Origin: Kushneria marisflavi
GTDB lineage: Bacteria; Pseudomonadota; Gammaproteobacteria; Pseudomonadales; Halomonadaceae
Direction of reading: 5' to 3'
Assembly (NCBI RefSeq): GCF_002157205.1
Contig: NZ_CP021358.1
Location: forward strand, 3,100,001-3,164,000
Length of the DNA stretch: 64,000 nt
This document shows, piece by piece, positions 17,606 to 27,859 of the stretch (the first letter of the stretch is position 1; each line of letters begins with the position of its first letter). The position numbers and the translations under genes are program-made. The notes under the pieces were generated by a model that saw nothing but the letters and a program-made list of their open reading frames with translations, did not search any database and was not told the origin of the DNA.

Positions 17606-19087
17606 ATGTCGCAGGCTGCTTCATCTGCCGAGTCTTTTCCCGACATTGTTCGCTGGGACGCTTCCCGGCTTTCAAGCGCCATTCATGCACGTGATGTCTC
17701 CTGTCGCGAGGTCATGAGTGCCTACCTGGCCCATATCGATCGCTTTAATCCGCGCATCAACGCCATCGTGTCGCGTCGCGACAGCGATGAGTTGATCAGG
17801 GAGGCCGATCAGTGCGATCTCGAGCTGGATCAGGGGAGAAGTCGCGGTTGGCTGCACGGTATTCCTCAGGCGATCAAGGATTTGAGTGATGCAAGGGGAC
17901 TGCCTACCAGCATGGGCTCGCCGCTTTTTGTCGGGCAGTCTGCAGGCAGTGACAGCCTCATGGCAGCCCGCCTGCGCCAGGCCGGAGCGCTGTTTATTGG
18001 CAAGACCAATACGCCTGAATTCGGCCTTGGCTCCCATACCTTCAACGAGGTCCATGGGGCGACTCGAAACCCCTGGCAGCCAGCACTGAGTGCCGGAGGC
18101 TCCAGCGGTGGCGCGGCCGCGGCACTGGCCTGTCGTCTACTGCCGGTCGCCGATGGCAGCGACATGATGGGATCGCTGCGCAACCCTGCAGCATTCAATA
18201 ACGTGTTTGGGCTGCGGCCGTCATTTGGCCGGGTACCAATGCTGTCGGCCGGTGATAATTTCGGCCAGCAGCTGTCAACGGCCGGACCGATGGCACGCAG
18301 TGTATCGGATCTGTCGCGACTGCTTTCCCTTCAGGCTGGTGCCCATTCGAGTGTTCCGCTTTCCATTACCGATGACCCGACGCTGCTGTTGCCGCCGTTT
18401 GAAACATCCGTTGCCGGTACTCGTATCGGCTGGATCGGCGACTGGGAGGGTTACCTCGCGATGGAAGAGGGTGTCCTGCCCCTGTGTGAGAAGGCGCTGA
18501 ACGTTTTTCAAACGCTGGGCTGCGAGATAGCGCCTGTTACACCCGGGATTGATCCGGATTCGCTCTGGTCGGCCTGGCTGGTGCTGCGTCAGTGGGCCGT
18601 GGCGGGCAATCTGTCATCCCTATGGCAGGACAGCCGTTGCCGCGATGCCCTCAAGCCGGAGGCGTGCTGGGAAATTGAGCGAGGGGTAGCGCTGTCGGCC
18701 ATGCAGGTCTTTGAAGCCAATAGAACGCGCAGCCGCTGGTATGCCTGTCTGCTTGAACTTTTTGAGCGCTACGATTATCTGGCCCTGCCCTCGGCACAGG
18801 TCTTTCCCTTTCCGGTCGAGCAGCGCTGGCCGTCAGAGATCAATGGACGGACGATGGATACGTATCATCGCTGGACGGAGGTGGTTATCCCGGGGTCGAT
18901 GTCCGGCTGTCCGGTAATCAGTCTGCCGGCAGGCTTCAATGACAATGGGCTGCCCATGGGGGTTCAGCTGATCGGGCGCCACCGTGCCGAACGGGCCATG
19001 CTGGCGTTGGCAGGTGCTTATGAGGCGGCGGCCACCGGGTGGATCGACGCCCTGCCTGATCCGATGATGACGCAGGGCGTGTTGTGA
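17606..19087 (+). CDS. Amidase (amidase signature family)
   Basis: A 493-residue enzyme with the Ser-cisSer-Lys triad: the lysine in GIPQAIKDLSDA (about residue 91), cis-serine in GGSSGGAAAALA and nucleophile in GSDMMGSLRNPAAFNNVFGLRPS. The DMMGSLRNP variant replaces the commoner DTGGSIR and marks a recognisable subgroup that keeps the catalytic serine. The C-terminal PAGFNDNGLPMGVQLIG is typical. It is the last gene of the operon, 31 bp after the M20 gene, and would cleave a carboxamide or release ammonia from the imported compound or an intermediate. Confidence 0.92.
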   Translation: MSQAASSAESFPDIVRWDASRLSSAIHARDVSCREVMSAYLAHIDRFNPRINAIVSRRDSDELIREADQCDLELDQGRSRGWLHGIPQAIKDLSDARGLPTSMGSPLFVGQSAGSDSLMAARLRQAGALFIGKTNTPEFGLGSHTFNEVHGATRNPWQPALSAGGSSGGAAAALACRLLPVADGSDMMGSLRNPAAFNNVFGLRPSFGRVPMLSAGDNFGQQLSTAGPMARSVSDLSRLLSLQAGAHSSVPLSITDDPTLLLPPFETSVAGTRIGWIGDWEGYLAMEEGVLPLCEKALNVFQTLGCEIAPVTPGIDPDSLWSAWLVLRQWAVAGNLSSLWQDSRCRDALKPEACWEIERGVALSAMQVFEANRTRSRWYACLLELFERYDYLALPSAQVFPFPVEQRWPSEINGRTMDTYHRWTEVVIPGSMSGCPVISLPAGFNDNGLPMGVQLIGRHRAERAMLALAGAYEAAATGWIDALPDPMMTQGVL

Positions 19088-19103
19088 GCGATGTGTTCAG
19101 GCT

Positions 19104-19982
19104 TCAGGAAAGCTCTTCCGGCGTGAGTGTATCGGTCGGGATGTCAGGATCAGGCGCCAGCTGCTGACCCAGACGAATCTTCATGCCGGGCGTGAGCGTC
19201 TCATTGAAGGTGTAGGCCTTCGGCAAACACATGACCACGGAAGAGCCGAGGTGAAAGCGGCCCATTTCGTCGCCCTTGCCCAGAGTGATGTCGCCTTTGG
19301 CCCAGTCATTGCTGTGGGGCTGACGCGACAGCGGGGTGACCTGACCCGACCAGACGGTTTCGATGCCGGCAACAATCATCGCGCCGACCAGTACCAGCGC
19401 CATGGGCCCAAGTTCGGTTTCAAACAGGCACACCAGTCGTTCGTTGCGAGCAAAAAGCCCGGGCACTTCACGAGCGGTGGCCTGGTTGACCGAAAAGAGC
19501 CGGCCGGGCACGTAGATGGTGCGAATCAGGCGTCCTTCAAGGGGCATGTGCACGCGGTGATAGTCCCGTGGCGAGAGATACACGGTGGCAAAACTGCCAT
19601 CACGCAGCTCGGACGCTGCGGCATCATCTCCGCCAAGCAGGGCCGTCAGCGAGTAGGCATGGCCCTTGGCCTGCATTAGCGTGCCGTGATCGATGCGCCC
19701 GAACTGCGAGAGCACGCCGTCCGCAGGTGAGACGATCCCGGAATCAATGGGACGGGCATCGGGCTTGAGTGCCCGGGTAAAGAAGTCATTGAAACTCTTG
19801 TACGCACCGAGGTCGGGTTCCAGCGCCTCGCTCATGTCGATGTCGTAGTGGCTGGCAAAGCGCTGAATGAACGTATCCCTGATCCAGGGCGTGCGCGCAT
19901 CGGCAAGCTGTCCTGCCAGTCGGGAAATGGCGTGCTGGGGCAGCGGATATTGCAGCAGGGCAAACAGACGATCACGATTCAA
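19104..19982 (-). CDS. psd: Phosphatidylserine decarboxylase proenzyme
   Basis: Converts phosphatidylserine to phosphatidylethanolamine at the inner membrane. The self-cleavage site is LGSS near the C-terminus ([14 protein letters not shown]), generating the small alpha subunit with an N-terminal pyruvoyl group. Family blocks [38 protein letters not shown] and [14 protein letters not shown] are intact. No ATG fits the expected N-terminus; I favour a TTG preceded by AGGTG, giving [15 protein letters not shown] and 292 residues. A GTG at 19991 or one at 20054 are alternatives. It follows the rhodanese gene on the same strand. Confidence 0.9.
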   Translation of the reverse strand: MNRDRLFALLQYPLPQHAISRLAGQLADARTPWIRDTFIQRFASHYDIDMSEALEPDLGAYKSFNDFFTRALKPDARPIDSGIVSPADGVLSQFGRIDHGTLMQAKGHAYSLTALLGGDDAAASELRDGSFATVYLSPRDYHRVHMPLEGRLIRTIYVPGRLFSVNQATAREVPGLFARNERLVCLFETELGPMALVLVGAMIVAGIETVWSGQVTPLSRQPHSNDWAKGDITLGKGDEMGRFHLGSSVVMCLPKAYTFNETLTPGMKIRLGQQLAPDPDIPTDTLTPEELS

Positions 19983-20070
19983 AAGGGGCACCTGAAAACA
20001 GTCATGATGGGGAGGCAATGTTACATACCCCTGCCGGGGGCTCAAGCCTTGCACCGGCAGGGTCGGGGCG

Positions 20071-20898
20071 TCAGGTCTCGATGGGGGTGTCGTCGCGATT
20101 GCCCCACTCCTGCCAGGAGCCGGGGTAGGCGCGAATGTTGTAGCCCAGAATATAACCGATCATCCACGTCAGCCCGCTGCGATGATGGCTCTGACAGTGC
20201 GTGGCAATGTCGCCATCGGCATCGATGCCCAGCGCGGCCAGTTCGGTAACCAGCTCCGATAGATCGCGCAGACGCAGATGGCGCGCCTTGTCCATGGTGT
20301 CGGTCCATTCGAGGTTGACCGCACCGGGGATATGGCCCAGCCGCTGATTGTTGCCCTTGAGGCCGTCATACTCCTCGAGGCTGCGGGCGTCCCAGATGGC
20401 AAGCTCCGGGTCTTCAAGGCGCTCGATCAGCTCCTCGCGTCGGATCATCAGCTCCGGGTGTTGAATGCGGGCCTGATAACGTGAAGGGGTAGGCGAATGT
20501 GGCTGCTGTGACTGGGGCAGGTCGTCGGCGCGCCAGGCGTGAATGCCGCCGTTGAGATAAGACCACTGGTCATGGCCCAGCAGGGTCAGCGTCCAGGCCA
20601 GTCGCCCGGCCCATCCGCCCCCTTCATCGTCGTAGACGATGACATGGGTATGCGGCGTCAGGCCCAGTTCGGAAAAAAGTGTCGAGAGGGCGTCCTCGTC
20701 AGGCACGTCATTGGCCACCGGGGCCTGACCCGACAGCAGGCGACGATAATCGAGAAAAACGGCGCCGGGGACGTGGCCGTCCTGATAGCTCTGGGTGCTG
20801 GCCGGCACATCGATGATCAGAAGATCGGGCGCCTCGAGATGCTCGGATAGCGTCCCGGGCTCGATGATTCGGGGAAACCTTGGCTCATCCTGTGACAT
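20071..20898 (-). CDS. Two-domain rhodanese-like sulfurtransferase
   Basis: A 275-residue protein with tandem rhodanese domains. The first (residues about 10-130) contains [12 protein letters not shown] and an inactive-looking loop. The second (about 150-275) has the active-site loop HCQSHHRSG with the catalytic cysteine. Such enzymes move sulfane sulfur from thiosulfate or 3-mercaptopyruvate to thiophilic acceptors; the donor cannot be told from the sequence. The ATG has AAAGGAG upstream. It lies immediately before psd, an arrangement found in other gammaproteobacteria. Confidence 0.88.
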   Translation of the reverse strand: MSQDEPRFPRIIEPGTLSEHLEAPDLLIIDVPASTQSYQDGHVPGAVFLDYRRLLSGQAPVANDVPDEDALSTLFSELGLTPHTHVIVYDDEGGGWAGRLAWTLTLLGHDQWSYLNGGIHAWRADDLPQSQQPHSPTPSRYQARIQHPELMIRREELIERLEDPELAIWDARSLEEYDGLKGNNQRLGHIPGAVNLEWTDTMDKARHLRLRDLSELVTELAALGIDADGDIATHCQSHHRSGLTWMIGYILGYNIRAYPGSWQEWGNRDDTPIET

Positions 20899-21084
20899 CC
20901 TCACTCTCCTTTTGGTGACGCGAGCGGGTTAACATGGCCCAAGCATTGCACACTCGATGGCCGCTCGCGAACGGTGGCAGTGCCGGTCTTAAGGGACAAC
21001 GGTGTTCCAGTGACACCACAGGCAGGGATATGTCGACAATCAACCCGCTATCAGGACAGACAACAGTGCAAGTGGAGAGTCAGC

Positions 21085-22413
21085 GTGCTCGAATCGTTTT
21101 TTAAAACAAAAAGTCAGGGGAGCAGCGTCCGTCGCGATATCCTGGCCGGTATCGCCACCTTTCTGGCGGCCATGTACATCATCGTGGTCAACCCGACCAT
21201 CATGAATGCGGCAGGAATTCCCTTTGCCAGTGCCCTGACGGCCACCGTGCTGGTCAGCTTTTTTGGAAGCCTGATGATGGGCCTTTATGCGCGCAACCCG
21301 ATTCTGGTGGCGCCGGGTATGGGCATCAACGCGCTTTTTACCTACACCATGGTGGTTGGTGCCGGCATTCCCTGGCAGACGGCCTTGGGGTGCATCTTCT
21401 GGGCCGGCGTTCTTTTTGCCGTGCTGGCAGTACTCAATGTGCGTCGCTACATCATTGATGCCATTCCGGCGCAGCTGCGCTATGCCATCTCATGCGGTAT
21501 CGGGCTTTTCATCACGGTCATTGGCCTGGTCAATGCCGGTTTTCTGGTCAGTAATCCGGCGACTGTGGTGGGCCTGGGCGAGATGACGCCAACCCTGGTG
21601 ACCTTTCTGATCGGCCTTGCCATCACTGCTGTCCTGGTGGCGCGCAACATGCCGGGGGCACTGATCATCGGCATCGTGACCACGACGTTGATGGCAACAG
21701 CCATCGGTCGGCTCTGGGGCGATGCCAGCGCATTTTCTCCCACGGGCAGTGCAACGCTGGTCAATTTCAGCGGCATCTTTGCCCTGCCGGACTTTAGTGC
21801 CGTAGGACAGCTGGATCTGATCGGGGCGCTTAATATCGCCTACTGGCCATTTATCTTCGTTGTGCTGTTCACCACGTTTTTTGACGCCCTGTCGACTTTC
21901 ATGGGCGTGTGTCAGGCCGGCAAGCTGCTTGATCGCAACGGTGAGCCGCGCAACATTCGCCAGTCCATGATGGTTGATGCGATGTCGGCAATCATTTCCG
22001 GGCCGCTGGGCACCAGTCCGGCCAATGCCTACGTCGAGTCGGCGGCGGGCATCAGCCAGGGGGGGCGCTCCGGACTTGTGGCGGTGACAGCGGCGCTGCT
22101 TTTTCTGCCGTTTCTCTTTTTGTCGCCGCTTTTGTCACTGGTGCCCTCGATTGCCACGGCACCGGCGCTGATCATGGTGGGCGTGTTCATGCTCGACCCG
22201 ATTCGTCACATCAACTGGTATGAGTTTGATGACGCCATTCCGGCCTTTATCGCCATGATTCTGATTCCGCTGACCTACTCGATCACGCACGGTGTGGTGT
22301 TTGGGTTTCTGGCGTTTGTGGTGGTCAAGGCGGGTGTGGGCAAGCGTCACGAGATTCACCCGACCATGTGGATTCTGGCCGCGCTGTCACTGCTACTGCT
22401 GTTTCAGGAGTAG
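21085..22413 (+). CDS. NCS2 family purine permease (AzgA-like)
   Basis: A 442-residue inner-membrane transporter with roughly 12-14 hydrophobic segments. AzgA-type signatures include NPILVAPGMGINALFTYTMV, TTFFDALSTFMGVCQAGKLLD and GTSPANAYVESAAGISQGGRSGL. It is likely a proton symporter for hypoxanthine, guanine or adenine. The GTG start with GGAGAG upstream gives the usual N-terminus LESFFKTKSQGSSVRRDILAG; the 37 codons upstream are not family-like. A strong terminator follows, so it appears monocistronic. Purine biosynthesis genes purA and purB occur elsewhere in the window. Confidence 0.92.
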   Translation: MLESFFKTKSQGSSVRRDILAGIATFLAAMYIIVVNPTIMNAAGIPFASALTATVLVSFFGSLMMGLYARNPILVAPGMGINALFTYTMVVGAGIPWQTALGCIFWAGVLFAVLAVLNVRRYIIDAIPAQLRYAISCGIGLFITVIGLVNAGFLVSNPATVVGLGEMTPTLVTFLIGLAITAVLVARNMPGALIIGIVTTTLMATAIGRLWGDASAFSPTGSATLVNFSGIFALPDFSAVGQLDLIGALNIAYWPFIFVVLFTTFFDALSTFMGVCQAGKLLDRNGEPRNIRQSMMVDAMSAIISGPLGTSPANAYVESAAGISQGGRSGLVAVTAALLFLPFLFLSPLLSLVPSIATAPALIMVGVFMLDPIRHINWYEFDDAIPAFIAMILIPLTYSITHGVVFGFLAFVVVKAGVGKRHEIHPTMWILAALSLLLLFQE

Positions 22414-22439
22414 GCACTGCTCGGTGTGGGGAATGACTC

Positions 22440-22466
22440 AGGGGCCGCCTTCGGGCGGCCCCTTTT
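22440..22466 (+). terminator. Rho-independent terminator after the purine permease gene
   Basis: AGGGGCCGCC pairs perfectly with GGCGGCCCCT across a TTCG tetraloop, followed by TTTT. This is a textbook intrinsic terminator for the plus strand and separates the permease from convergent rsgA. Confidence 0.92.
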
Positions 22467-22505
22467 GTATTGTCGATGATGAGGCGTCACGGGGCGGGCG
22501 AGAGA

Positions 22506-23522
22506 CTATCGCGGCGGGGCATTGAGTTCGTGCACGATGCGGCGGAAGCTTTCCAGTCGCTCGGGAAGAATCTCGCCGTTTTCCGCCGCAGTCAGAATGG
22601 CGCAGCCGGGCTCAAGGCGATGGCGGCAGTCGCGAAAGCGGCAGTGCCCCAGGTACGGACGAAACTCGATAAAGCCGTTTTCAACCTGCTGCTCGTCGAG
22701 ATGGCCCAGACCGAACTCACGGATGCCGGGGGAGTCGATCAGGGCACCGCTGCCCTGGCTGAAATGATAAAGCCGTGCGGTGGTGGTGGTGTGGCGACCC
22801 TTGCGGCTATCCACGGAAAGCTCACCCACGGCCAGCGATTCATCGGGTAGCAGGGCATCAATCAGGGAGGACTTGCCCACACCGCTCTGGCCGACGAAGA
22901 CGGCGGTGGTGTCATCCATGGCCGCAATCAGATCCTCGAGGCCGCCGTCACGCCTGGTCGAGGCGCCAATGACCGGATACCCCAGTGTGCGATAACGACT
23001 GGCCAGCGCGTGCAGCGCATGATGTTCATCGAGCAGATCCATCTTGTTGAGGACCAGTGCCGGCGCGATTCCGGTGGCTTCAGCCGCTACCAGATAGCGG
23101 TCGATCAGAAACGGATGCGGCTCGGGTTCCACGGCAAAGACGATCATGATGCGGTCAATGTTGGCCGCCACGCTCTTGAGCCGTCCACGAGCATCCGGGC
23201 GCTCCAGCGTCGAATAACGCTCAAGGCGTGCCTCGACCACGCCGCTGCCATCGCTTGCCTCGCGCCAGCTGACCCGATCACCGGTCACCAGCGTGTCGAG
23301 ATTGGCGCGCAGATGACACAGGTGTCGCACGCCGTCGGTGCCTTCCACCTCCATGTTGCGGCCAAAGTGCGCCACCACCCGTCCCAGCTGTTCGGGGCCG
23401 TATTCTCCCTCGGCCAGCTGGCGCTGGTCGGTCTGCTCGCGCTTTTCGGCGCGTTTGACCCGCTCGGCCTGGACCTTCTCGACACGCCAGCGCTGCTGGC
23501 GGGATAGCTTGCGTTGACTCAT
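22506..23522 (-). CDS. rsgA: Ribosome small-subunit-dependent GTPase A
   Basis: A 338-residue circularly permuted GTPase that helps mature the 30S subunit. Order of motifs: N-terminal OB fold, G4 LNKMDLL, then G1 [13 protein letters not shown]3 DSPG, and a C-terminal zinc site with spaced cysteines and histidine in [15 protein letters not shown]. The lysine/arginine-rich N-terminus [21 protein letters not shown] is usual. AGGAG precedes the ATG; the 32 extra codons upstream are rejected. It is divergent from orn, the same neighbour as in E. coli. Confidence 0.95.
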   Translation of the reverse strand: MSQRKLSRQQRWRVEKVQAERVKRAEKREQTDQRQLAEGEYGPEQLGRVVAHFGRNMEVEGTDGVRHLCHLRANLDTLVTGDRVSWREASDGSGVVEARLERYSTLERPDARGRLKSVAANIDRIMIVFAVEPEPHPFLIDRYLVAAEATGIAPALVLNKMDLLDEHHALHALASRYRTLGYPVIGASTRRDGGLEDLIAAMDDTTAVFVGQSGVGKSSLIDALLPDESLAVGELSVDSRKGRHTTTTARLYHFSQGSGALIDSPGIREFGLGHLDEQQVENGFIEFRPYLGHCRFRDCRHRLEPGCAILTAAENGEILPERLESFRRIVHELNAPPR

Positions 23523-23675
23523 GAAACTCCTGGGCGATCGTGGGCTTGCACGCCGGTGCCGATCCCGGCTGGTGGAAAGCGTCGCGCAATTGTACGCTTT
23601 AGGGCATTCGTGTTTCATCCCGGCCTATCAGGGGCATCGGGAGGAATCTCCCTTCAAGTCTATCCGGAAAGTGTC

Positions 23676-24221
23676 ATGAGTACTCAAAACGAACGTCTGA
23701 TCTGGATCGATCTCGAAATGACCGGTCTGGATCCGGCGCGGGATCGTATTATCGAGATCGCCACCATCGTGACCGACAGCCAGCTTAACGTGATCGCCGA
23801 AGGCCCGGTCATGGCCATTCATCAAAGCGATGAGCAGCTCGCGCTGATGGATGACTGGAACACCTGCACACACGGCAATACGGGCCTTACCGAGCGGGTA
23901 CGTCAAAGCGGCGTCTCTACACAGGACGCCGAGCAGGCGACGCTGCGCTTTCTGGAACAGCACATCGAGAAGGGCGCCTCACCGATGTGCGGCAACAGCG
24001 TCCATCAGGATCGACGCTTCATGCAGCACGAAATGCAGGCGCTGGAAGCCTTCTTTCACTATCGCAATCTGGATGTCTCGACGCTCAAGGAGCTGGCACG
24101 TCGCTGGAAGCCATCAATCCTGTCCGGGATCAGCAAAAAGGGCACGCACCTGGCGCTTGATGACATTCGTGATTCCATCGAGGAGCTGCGCTACTACCGC
24201 GCCAATCTGCTGGCGCTGTAG
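23676..24221 (+). CDS. orn: Oligoribonuclease
   Basis: A 181-residue DEDDh 3'-5' exonuclease that degrades di- to pentaribonucleotides, including pGpG from c-di-GMP turnover. Exo [15 protein letters not shown], Exo [14 protein letters not shown] with [10 protein letters not shown], and Exo [20 protein letters not shown] are intact. Length equals that of E. coli Orn. The frame extends 54 codons upstream through the rsgA-orn spacer but the ATG with GGAAAG upstream gives the canonical N-terminus. Confidence 0.96.
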   Translation: MSTQNERLIWIDLEMTGLDPARDRIIEIATIVTDSQLNVIAEGPVMAIHQSDEQLALMDDWNTCTHGNTGLTERVRQSGVSTQDAEQATLRFLEQHIEKGASPMCGNSVHQDRRFMQHEMQALEAFFHYRNLDVSTLKELARRWKPSILSGISKKGTHLALDDIRDSIEELRYYRANLLAL

Positions 24222-24248
24222 GCCTGTTTCGATTCCCGGCTTTCCCTA

Positions 24249-25466
24249 TCAGGCCGGCTGGCGGGCGATGATGTCCTTGAAGCCGGCCTCGATCAGTGGT
24301 GCTGACGCCGCTTCCCGAGTGGCGTCGCGCTTTTGAGCCTGCTGTGACAGCGCCCAGCGCACGTGCTCGCGGACCATGTCGCTGGGCCAGGCCAGACGCG
24401 CCTTGAGCGCCGAGACAATCTCCTCGCTGAAGGGGGCGTTGCCAAGCCCCACGGCCAGGTTGCGCAGCCAGCGTTCATAGCCCAGTCGTCGAATGGCACT
24501 GCCCTGAGTATGCTCGAGAAACTCGGGCTCGCTCCAGTTGAAAAGATCGACCAGCCGGGTACGATCCAGCGCGTGGCGAGGCGCAAAATCCTTCTCCCGG
24601 GTGGCGCGTGTGAATCGCGTGAAGGGACAGACAAGCTGGCAGTCGTCGCAGCCGAAGACGCGATTGCCCATGGCATGGCGATACTCCAGCGGGATGGCAC
24701 CGTGCTTTTCGATGGTGAGATAGGAGATGCAGCGTCTTGCATCGATCACCTTGTCATCCACGATGGCGCCGGTAGGGCACCAGGTCTGACAGCGCGTACA
24801 CTTGCCACAGTGATCGCCTTCAAAGGGCTCATCCACGGGCAGGGGCAGGTCGGTATAAAGCTCGCCAAGAAAGAACAGTGATCCGGCCTTCGGGTTGAGA
24901 ATCATCGCATTCTTGCCAAACCAGCCGATGCCCGCCTTCTGAGCCAGCGCGCGCTCCATGACCGGTGCGGAGTCCACGAAGGCACGAAATCCGAACGTCC
25001 CAATCTCCTTTTGCAGCTTTTGCGCCAGCTGCGTCAGACGCTTGCGGATCAGCTTGTGGTAGTCGCGTCCCAGCGCGTAACGTGCCACATAGGCGCGCTC
25101 TGGCTGACCCAGCACCCGAGTGCTCTCGATTTCGGGGGGCAGGTAGTCCATGCGCACGCTGATAATACGCAGCGTACCGGGCTCGAGTTCGGCCGGACGG
25201 GTTCGTTTGGTGCCATGACGCGCCATGTAATCCATTTCACCGTGATGGCCTGCCTCCAGCCACTGCTCAAGGCGGGCTTCGTGAGCGCCAAGGTCGGTAT
25301 CGGTAATGCCCAGCTGCTGAAAGCCCAGTTCACGTGCCCAGACCCTAAGCTTTTCTGCCATCCGGGCAGGGTCCAGCGCCCGGGTCGTCTCGAGCGCGGT
25401 CGATGAATCGGCATCATGGCCCGTGGCCATCTCTGAAGCAGCAGTATCTGAAGAAGCAGTGGTCAT
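24249..25466 (-). CDS. queG: Epoxyqueuosine reductase
   Basis: The last enzyme of queuosine synthesis; reduces epoxyqueuosine to queuosine in tRNA using cobalamin and two [4Fe-4S] clusters. Cluster motifs are CGKCTRCQTWCPTGA and CDDCQLVCPFTRF; the cobalamin-binding family blocks DYHKLIRKRL and GWFGKNAMILNP are present. A C-terminal HEAT-like region follows. The protein has an Ala/Thr/Ser-rich extension of about 35 residues before the conserved domain; an ATG 12 codons upstream (25502) is an alternative start. It is divergent from nnr, as in E. coli. Confidence 0.94.
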   Translation of the reverse strand: MTTASSDTAASEMATGHDADSSTALETTRALDPARMAEKLRVWARELGFQQLGITDTDLGAHEARLEQWLEAGHHGEMDYMARHGTKRTRPAELEPGTLRIISVRMDYLPPEIESTRVLGQPERAYVARYALGRDYHKLIRKRLTQLAQKLQKEIGTFGFRAFVDSAPVMERALAQKAGIGWFGKNAMILNPKAGSLFFLGELYTDLPLPVDEPFEGDHCGKCTRCQTWCPTGAIVDDKVIDARRCISYLTIEKHGAIPLEYRHAMGNRVFGCDDCQLVCPFTRFTRATREKDFAPRHALDRTRLVDLFNWSEPEFLEHTQGSAIRRLGYERWLRNLAVGLGNAPFSEEIVSALKARLAWPSDMVREHVRWALSQQAQKRDATREAASAPLIEAGFKDIIARQPA

Positions 25467-25747
25467 GGTATTCGAGCCTCGAGGCTCGGTAGTGCGGGGC
25501 ATGATGGGCGCCCGTCAAGTGAAGCGCGATATGAAGATGACAGTATGACAGCGCCAACGCCTTCGGCCAAAGGGACGTTTTGCGGCGTGAACGCGCGCTG
25601 ATGATCGGAACCTGCCCGGGGCAACAGGGTCACAACACTACTCGTCGGCCTATATCGGCTGATCGTATGTGTTGGCCGCGTATGATGGCCGACTCACGAC
25701 AGCCACAATCAATATCAAAGACACGGATGGTCTGGAAGGAGAACGCC

Positions 25748-27247
25748 ATGGCGGCGAATGCACGACTTTACAGCGCAGAACAGGTGCAGGCGCTGGATCA
25801 ACGCACCATCGAGCAGGGCGTGCCGGGATTTGCCCTGATGATGCAGGCCGGCAGTGCGGCCCTGGATGAAATTACCCGACGCTGGCCCAGAGCGCAGCGT
25901 CTTTGCATTTTTTGTGGCAGTGGCAACAACGGCGGCGATGGCTATGTGGTCGCGGCACTGGCCCATCGACTGGGCTTGAACGTACGGATTCTGGCGCTGC
26001 ACGCGCCGGATCAGCTCAAGGGTGAGGCCGCTGACGCCGTTCAGCTGGCACGCGAAAGTGGCGTGAGCATTGATGACTGGCATCCGGAGATCGAGATTCC
26101 GTCTGAAATCGACGTGATCGTTGATGCGCTGCTGGGTACCGGTACCCGTGGTGAAATTCGCTCGCCGTTTGATCGCGCCATTGCGAGCATCAATCGATCA
26201 GGCGCGCCGGTCGTGGCGCTGGATATTCCTTCCGGACTGCATGCCGATACGGGCGCGCTGCTGGGTGAGGCGGTCAAGGCTGATCTGACGGTCACGTTCA
26301 TCGCGCGCAAGTTCGGGCTCTATACCGGCCAGGCGCCTGATGTGACCGGCGAGATCGTACTGGCACCGCTGGCAGTTGCCGAGTCGACTCTGACCGAGAG
26401 TGGTCACGTGGGCGAGCTGATGCTGGCCGAGCGGCTTCAGGACACGCTGCCTCGGCGGCAGCCCACCACGTACAAGGGCCACTGTGGTCATCTGCTGGTG
26501 GTAGGCGGGCAGCCGGGTTTTGGTGGCTCGACCATCATGAGCGCCGAGACTGCTGCACGTCTGGGTGCCGGACTGGTGAGTCTGGCCACAGCGAGTGTGC
26601 ATATTCCGCCGGCCCTGACACGCTGCCCGGAAATGATGGTGCATGAGGCGCGCAACGGCCTGGATATCGAGGCGCTGGTCGACAAGGCCACGGCCGTATT
26701 GATCGGTCCGGGCCTGGGACAGGGCGCCTGGGGGCAGGGGCTGATGCAGGCTGTCATGAAGGCGGAGGGGCCCAGACTGGTGGATGCCGACGGCCTTCAT
26801 TTGCTGGCGGCGGGCTACGCAGGCGAGCGTCGTGATGACTGGATTCTGACCCCGCACCCAGGGGAGGCGGCCATGCTGCTGGACTGCAGTGTGGCCGAAG
26901 TGCAGGCCGATCGTTATCAGGCTGCGTTGAGTCTGCACCGTCTCTATGGCGGCGTGATCGTGCTCAAGGGGGCCGGCACGCTGGTGGTCGGCGGTGAAAG
27001 CCCTGAAGAGTGCTTCATCAGTCCCTTTGGTAACCCGGGGATGGCCTCCGGTGGCATGGGCGACGTGCTGGGCGGCATGATTGCCTCATTGCTGGTACAG
27101 GGCCTTTCGCCGCTGGAGGCCGCCGCCAGTGGCGTGTTGATCCATGGACTGGCCGCCGATGATGCGGCGCGCGACCAGGGCGAGCGTGGCCTGCTGGCAA
27201 GCGATCTGGCATGCTACGCGCGCCGCCGCGCTAATCCCGGCGGATGA
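25748..27247 (+). CDS. nnr: Bifunctional NAD(P)H-hydrate epimerase / ADP-dependent dehydratase
   Basis: Repairs hydrated NADH and NADPH. The N-terminal YjeF_N epimerase domain (about 1-215) contains CGSGNNGGDGYVVA; the C-terminal ribokinase-like dehydratase domain (about 225-499) contains YKGHCGHLLVVGG, LTPHPGEAAMLL and GNPGMASGGMGDVLGG. AAGGAG sits ahead of the ATG; the 56 additional codons upstream lack family similarity. First gene of the nnr-tsaE-amiB-mutL-miaA-hfq-hflX series, all in one orientation. Confidence 0.95.
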   Translation: MAANARLYSAEQVQALDQRTIEQGVPGFALMMQAGSAALDEITRRWPRAQRLCIFCGSGNNGGDGYVVAALAHRLGLNVRILALHAPDQLKGEAADAVQLARESGVSIDDWHPEIEIPSEIDVIVDALLGTGTRGEIRSPFDRAIASINRSGAPVVALDIPSGLHADTGALLGEAVKADLTVTFIARKFGLYTGQAPDVTGEIVLAPLAVAESTLTESGHVGELMLAERLQDTLPRRQPTTYKGHCGHLLVVGGQPGFGGSTIMSAETAARLGAGLVSLATASVHIPPALTRCPEMMVHEARNGLDIEALVDKATAVLIGPGLGQGAWGQGLMQAVMKAEGPRLVDADGLHLLAAGYAGERRDDWILTPHPGEAAMLLDCSVAEVQADRYQAALSLHRLYGGVIVLKGAGTLVVGGESPEECFISPFGNPGMASGGMGDVLGGMIASLLVQGLSPLEAAASGVLIHGLAADDAARDQGERGLLASDLACYARRRANPGG

Positions 27248-27316
27248 AAGGATGTCATCGACACGGCGGCCTGCCGATAACAGGGCAGGACCTTGATCAG
27301 TTTAAAGTGGGATAAC

Positions 27317-27808
27317 GTGAGCAAGACAACCATCATCCTTGAAGCCGGCGATGAGGCTGCACAGGTCGCCATCGGTCGACGGCTGGCTGAAGCGCTGGAG
27401 TATCGCGGTATCGTGTATCTCAACGGCGATCTGGGAACCGGCAAGACTACCCTCGCTCGAGGCGTTCTGCGCTCGCTTGGGCATGACGGCGCGGTCAAGA
27501 GTCCGACGTATACGCTGGTAGAACCCTACGATCTGGCGGCCGGTCGGGTCTATCACTTCGATCTTTATCGTCTGGGCGATCCCGAAGAGCTCGAGTTTCT
27601 GGGCGGTCGTGACATGTTTGCCGACGAGGCCCTGACGCTCGTGGAGTGGCCGGTACGTGGTGAAGGATGGCTGCCTGCTGCCGATGTTGTCATTACGCTG
27701 TCGCTGATCGATCAGGGGCGACGTCTGGTCTTCGAGGCCGGCAGCGACCATGGGGTGCAGGCCCTGCAACAAATGGCGGACACCGCTTGGACCTTTCATG
27801 ATGTCTGA
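27317..27808 (+). CDS. tsaE: tRNA t6A synthesis ATPase TsaE
   Basis: A 163-residue P-loop ATPase that works with TsaB and TsaD to make threonylcarbamoyladenosine at tRNA position 37. The Walker A is GDLGTGKTT; the family blocks VKSPTYTLVEPY, VYHFDLYRLGDPEELEFLG and LVEWP are intact. The start is not ATG: GTG at 27317 gives the usual N-terminus, while a TTG eight codons earlier is an alternative. Spacing to amiB is 51 bp. Confidence 0.94.
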   Translation: MSKTTIILEAGDEAAQVAIGRRLAEALEYRGIVYLNGDLGTGKTTLARGVLRSLGHDGAVKSPTYTLVEPYDLAAGRVYHFDLYRLGDPEELEFLGGRDMFADEALTLVEWPVRGEGWLPAADVVITLSLIDQGRRLVFEAGSDHGVQALQQMADTAWTFHDV

Positions 27809-27859
27809 TTCCGGGCCGGCCCTGCCCGCCATGAACACCAATATAGTGATAAGGCAGTG

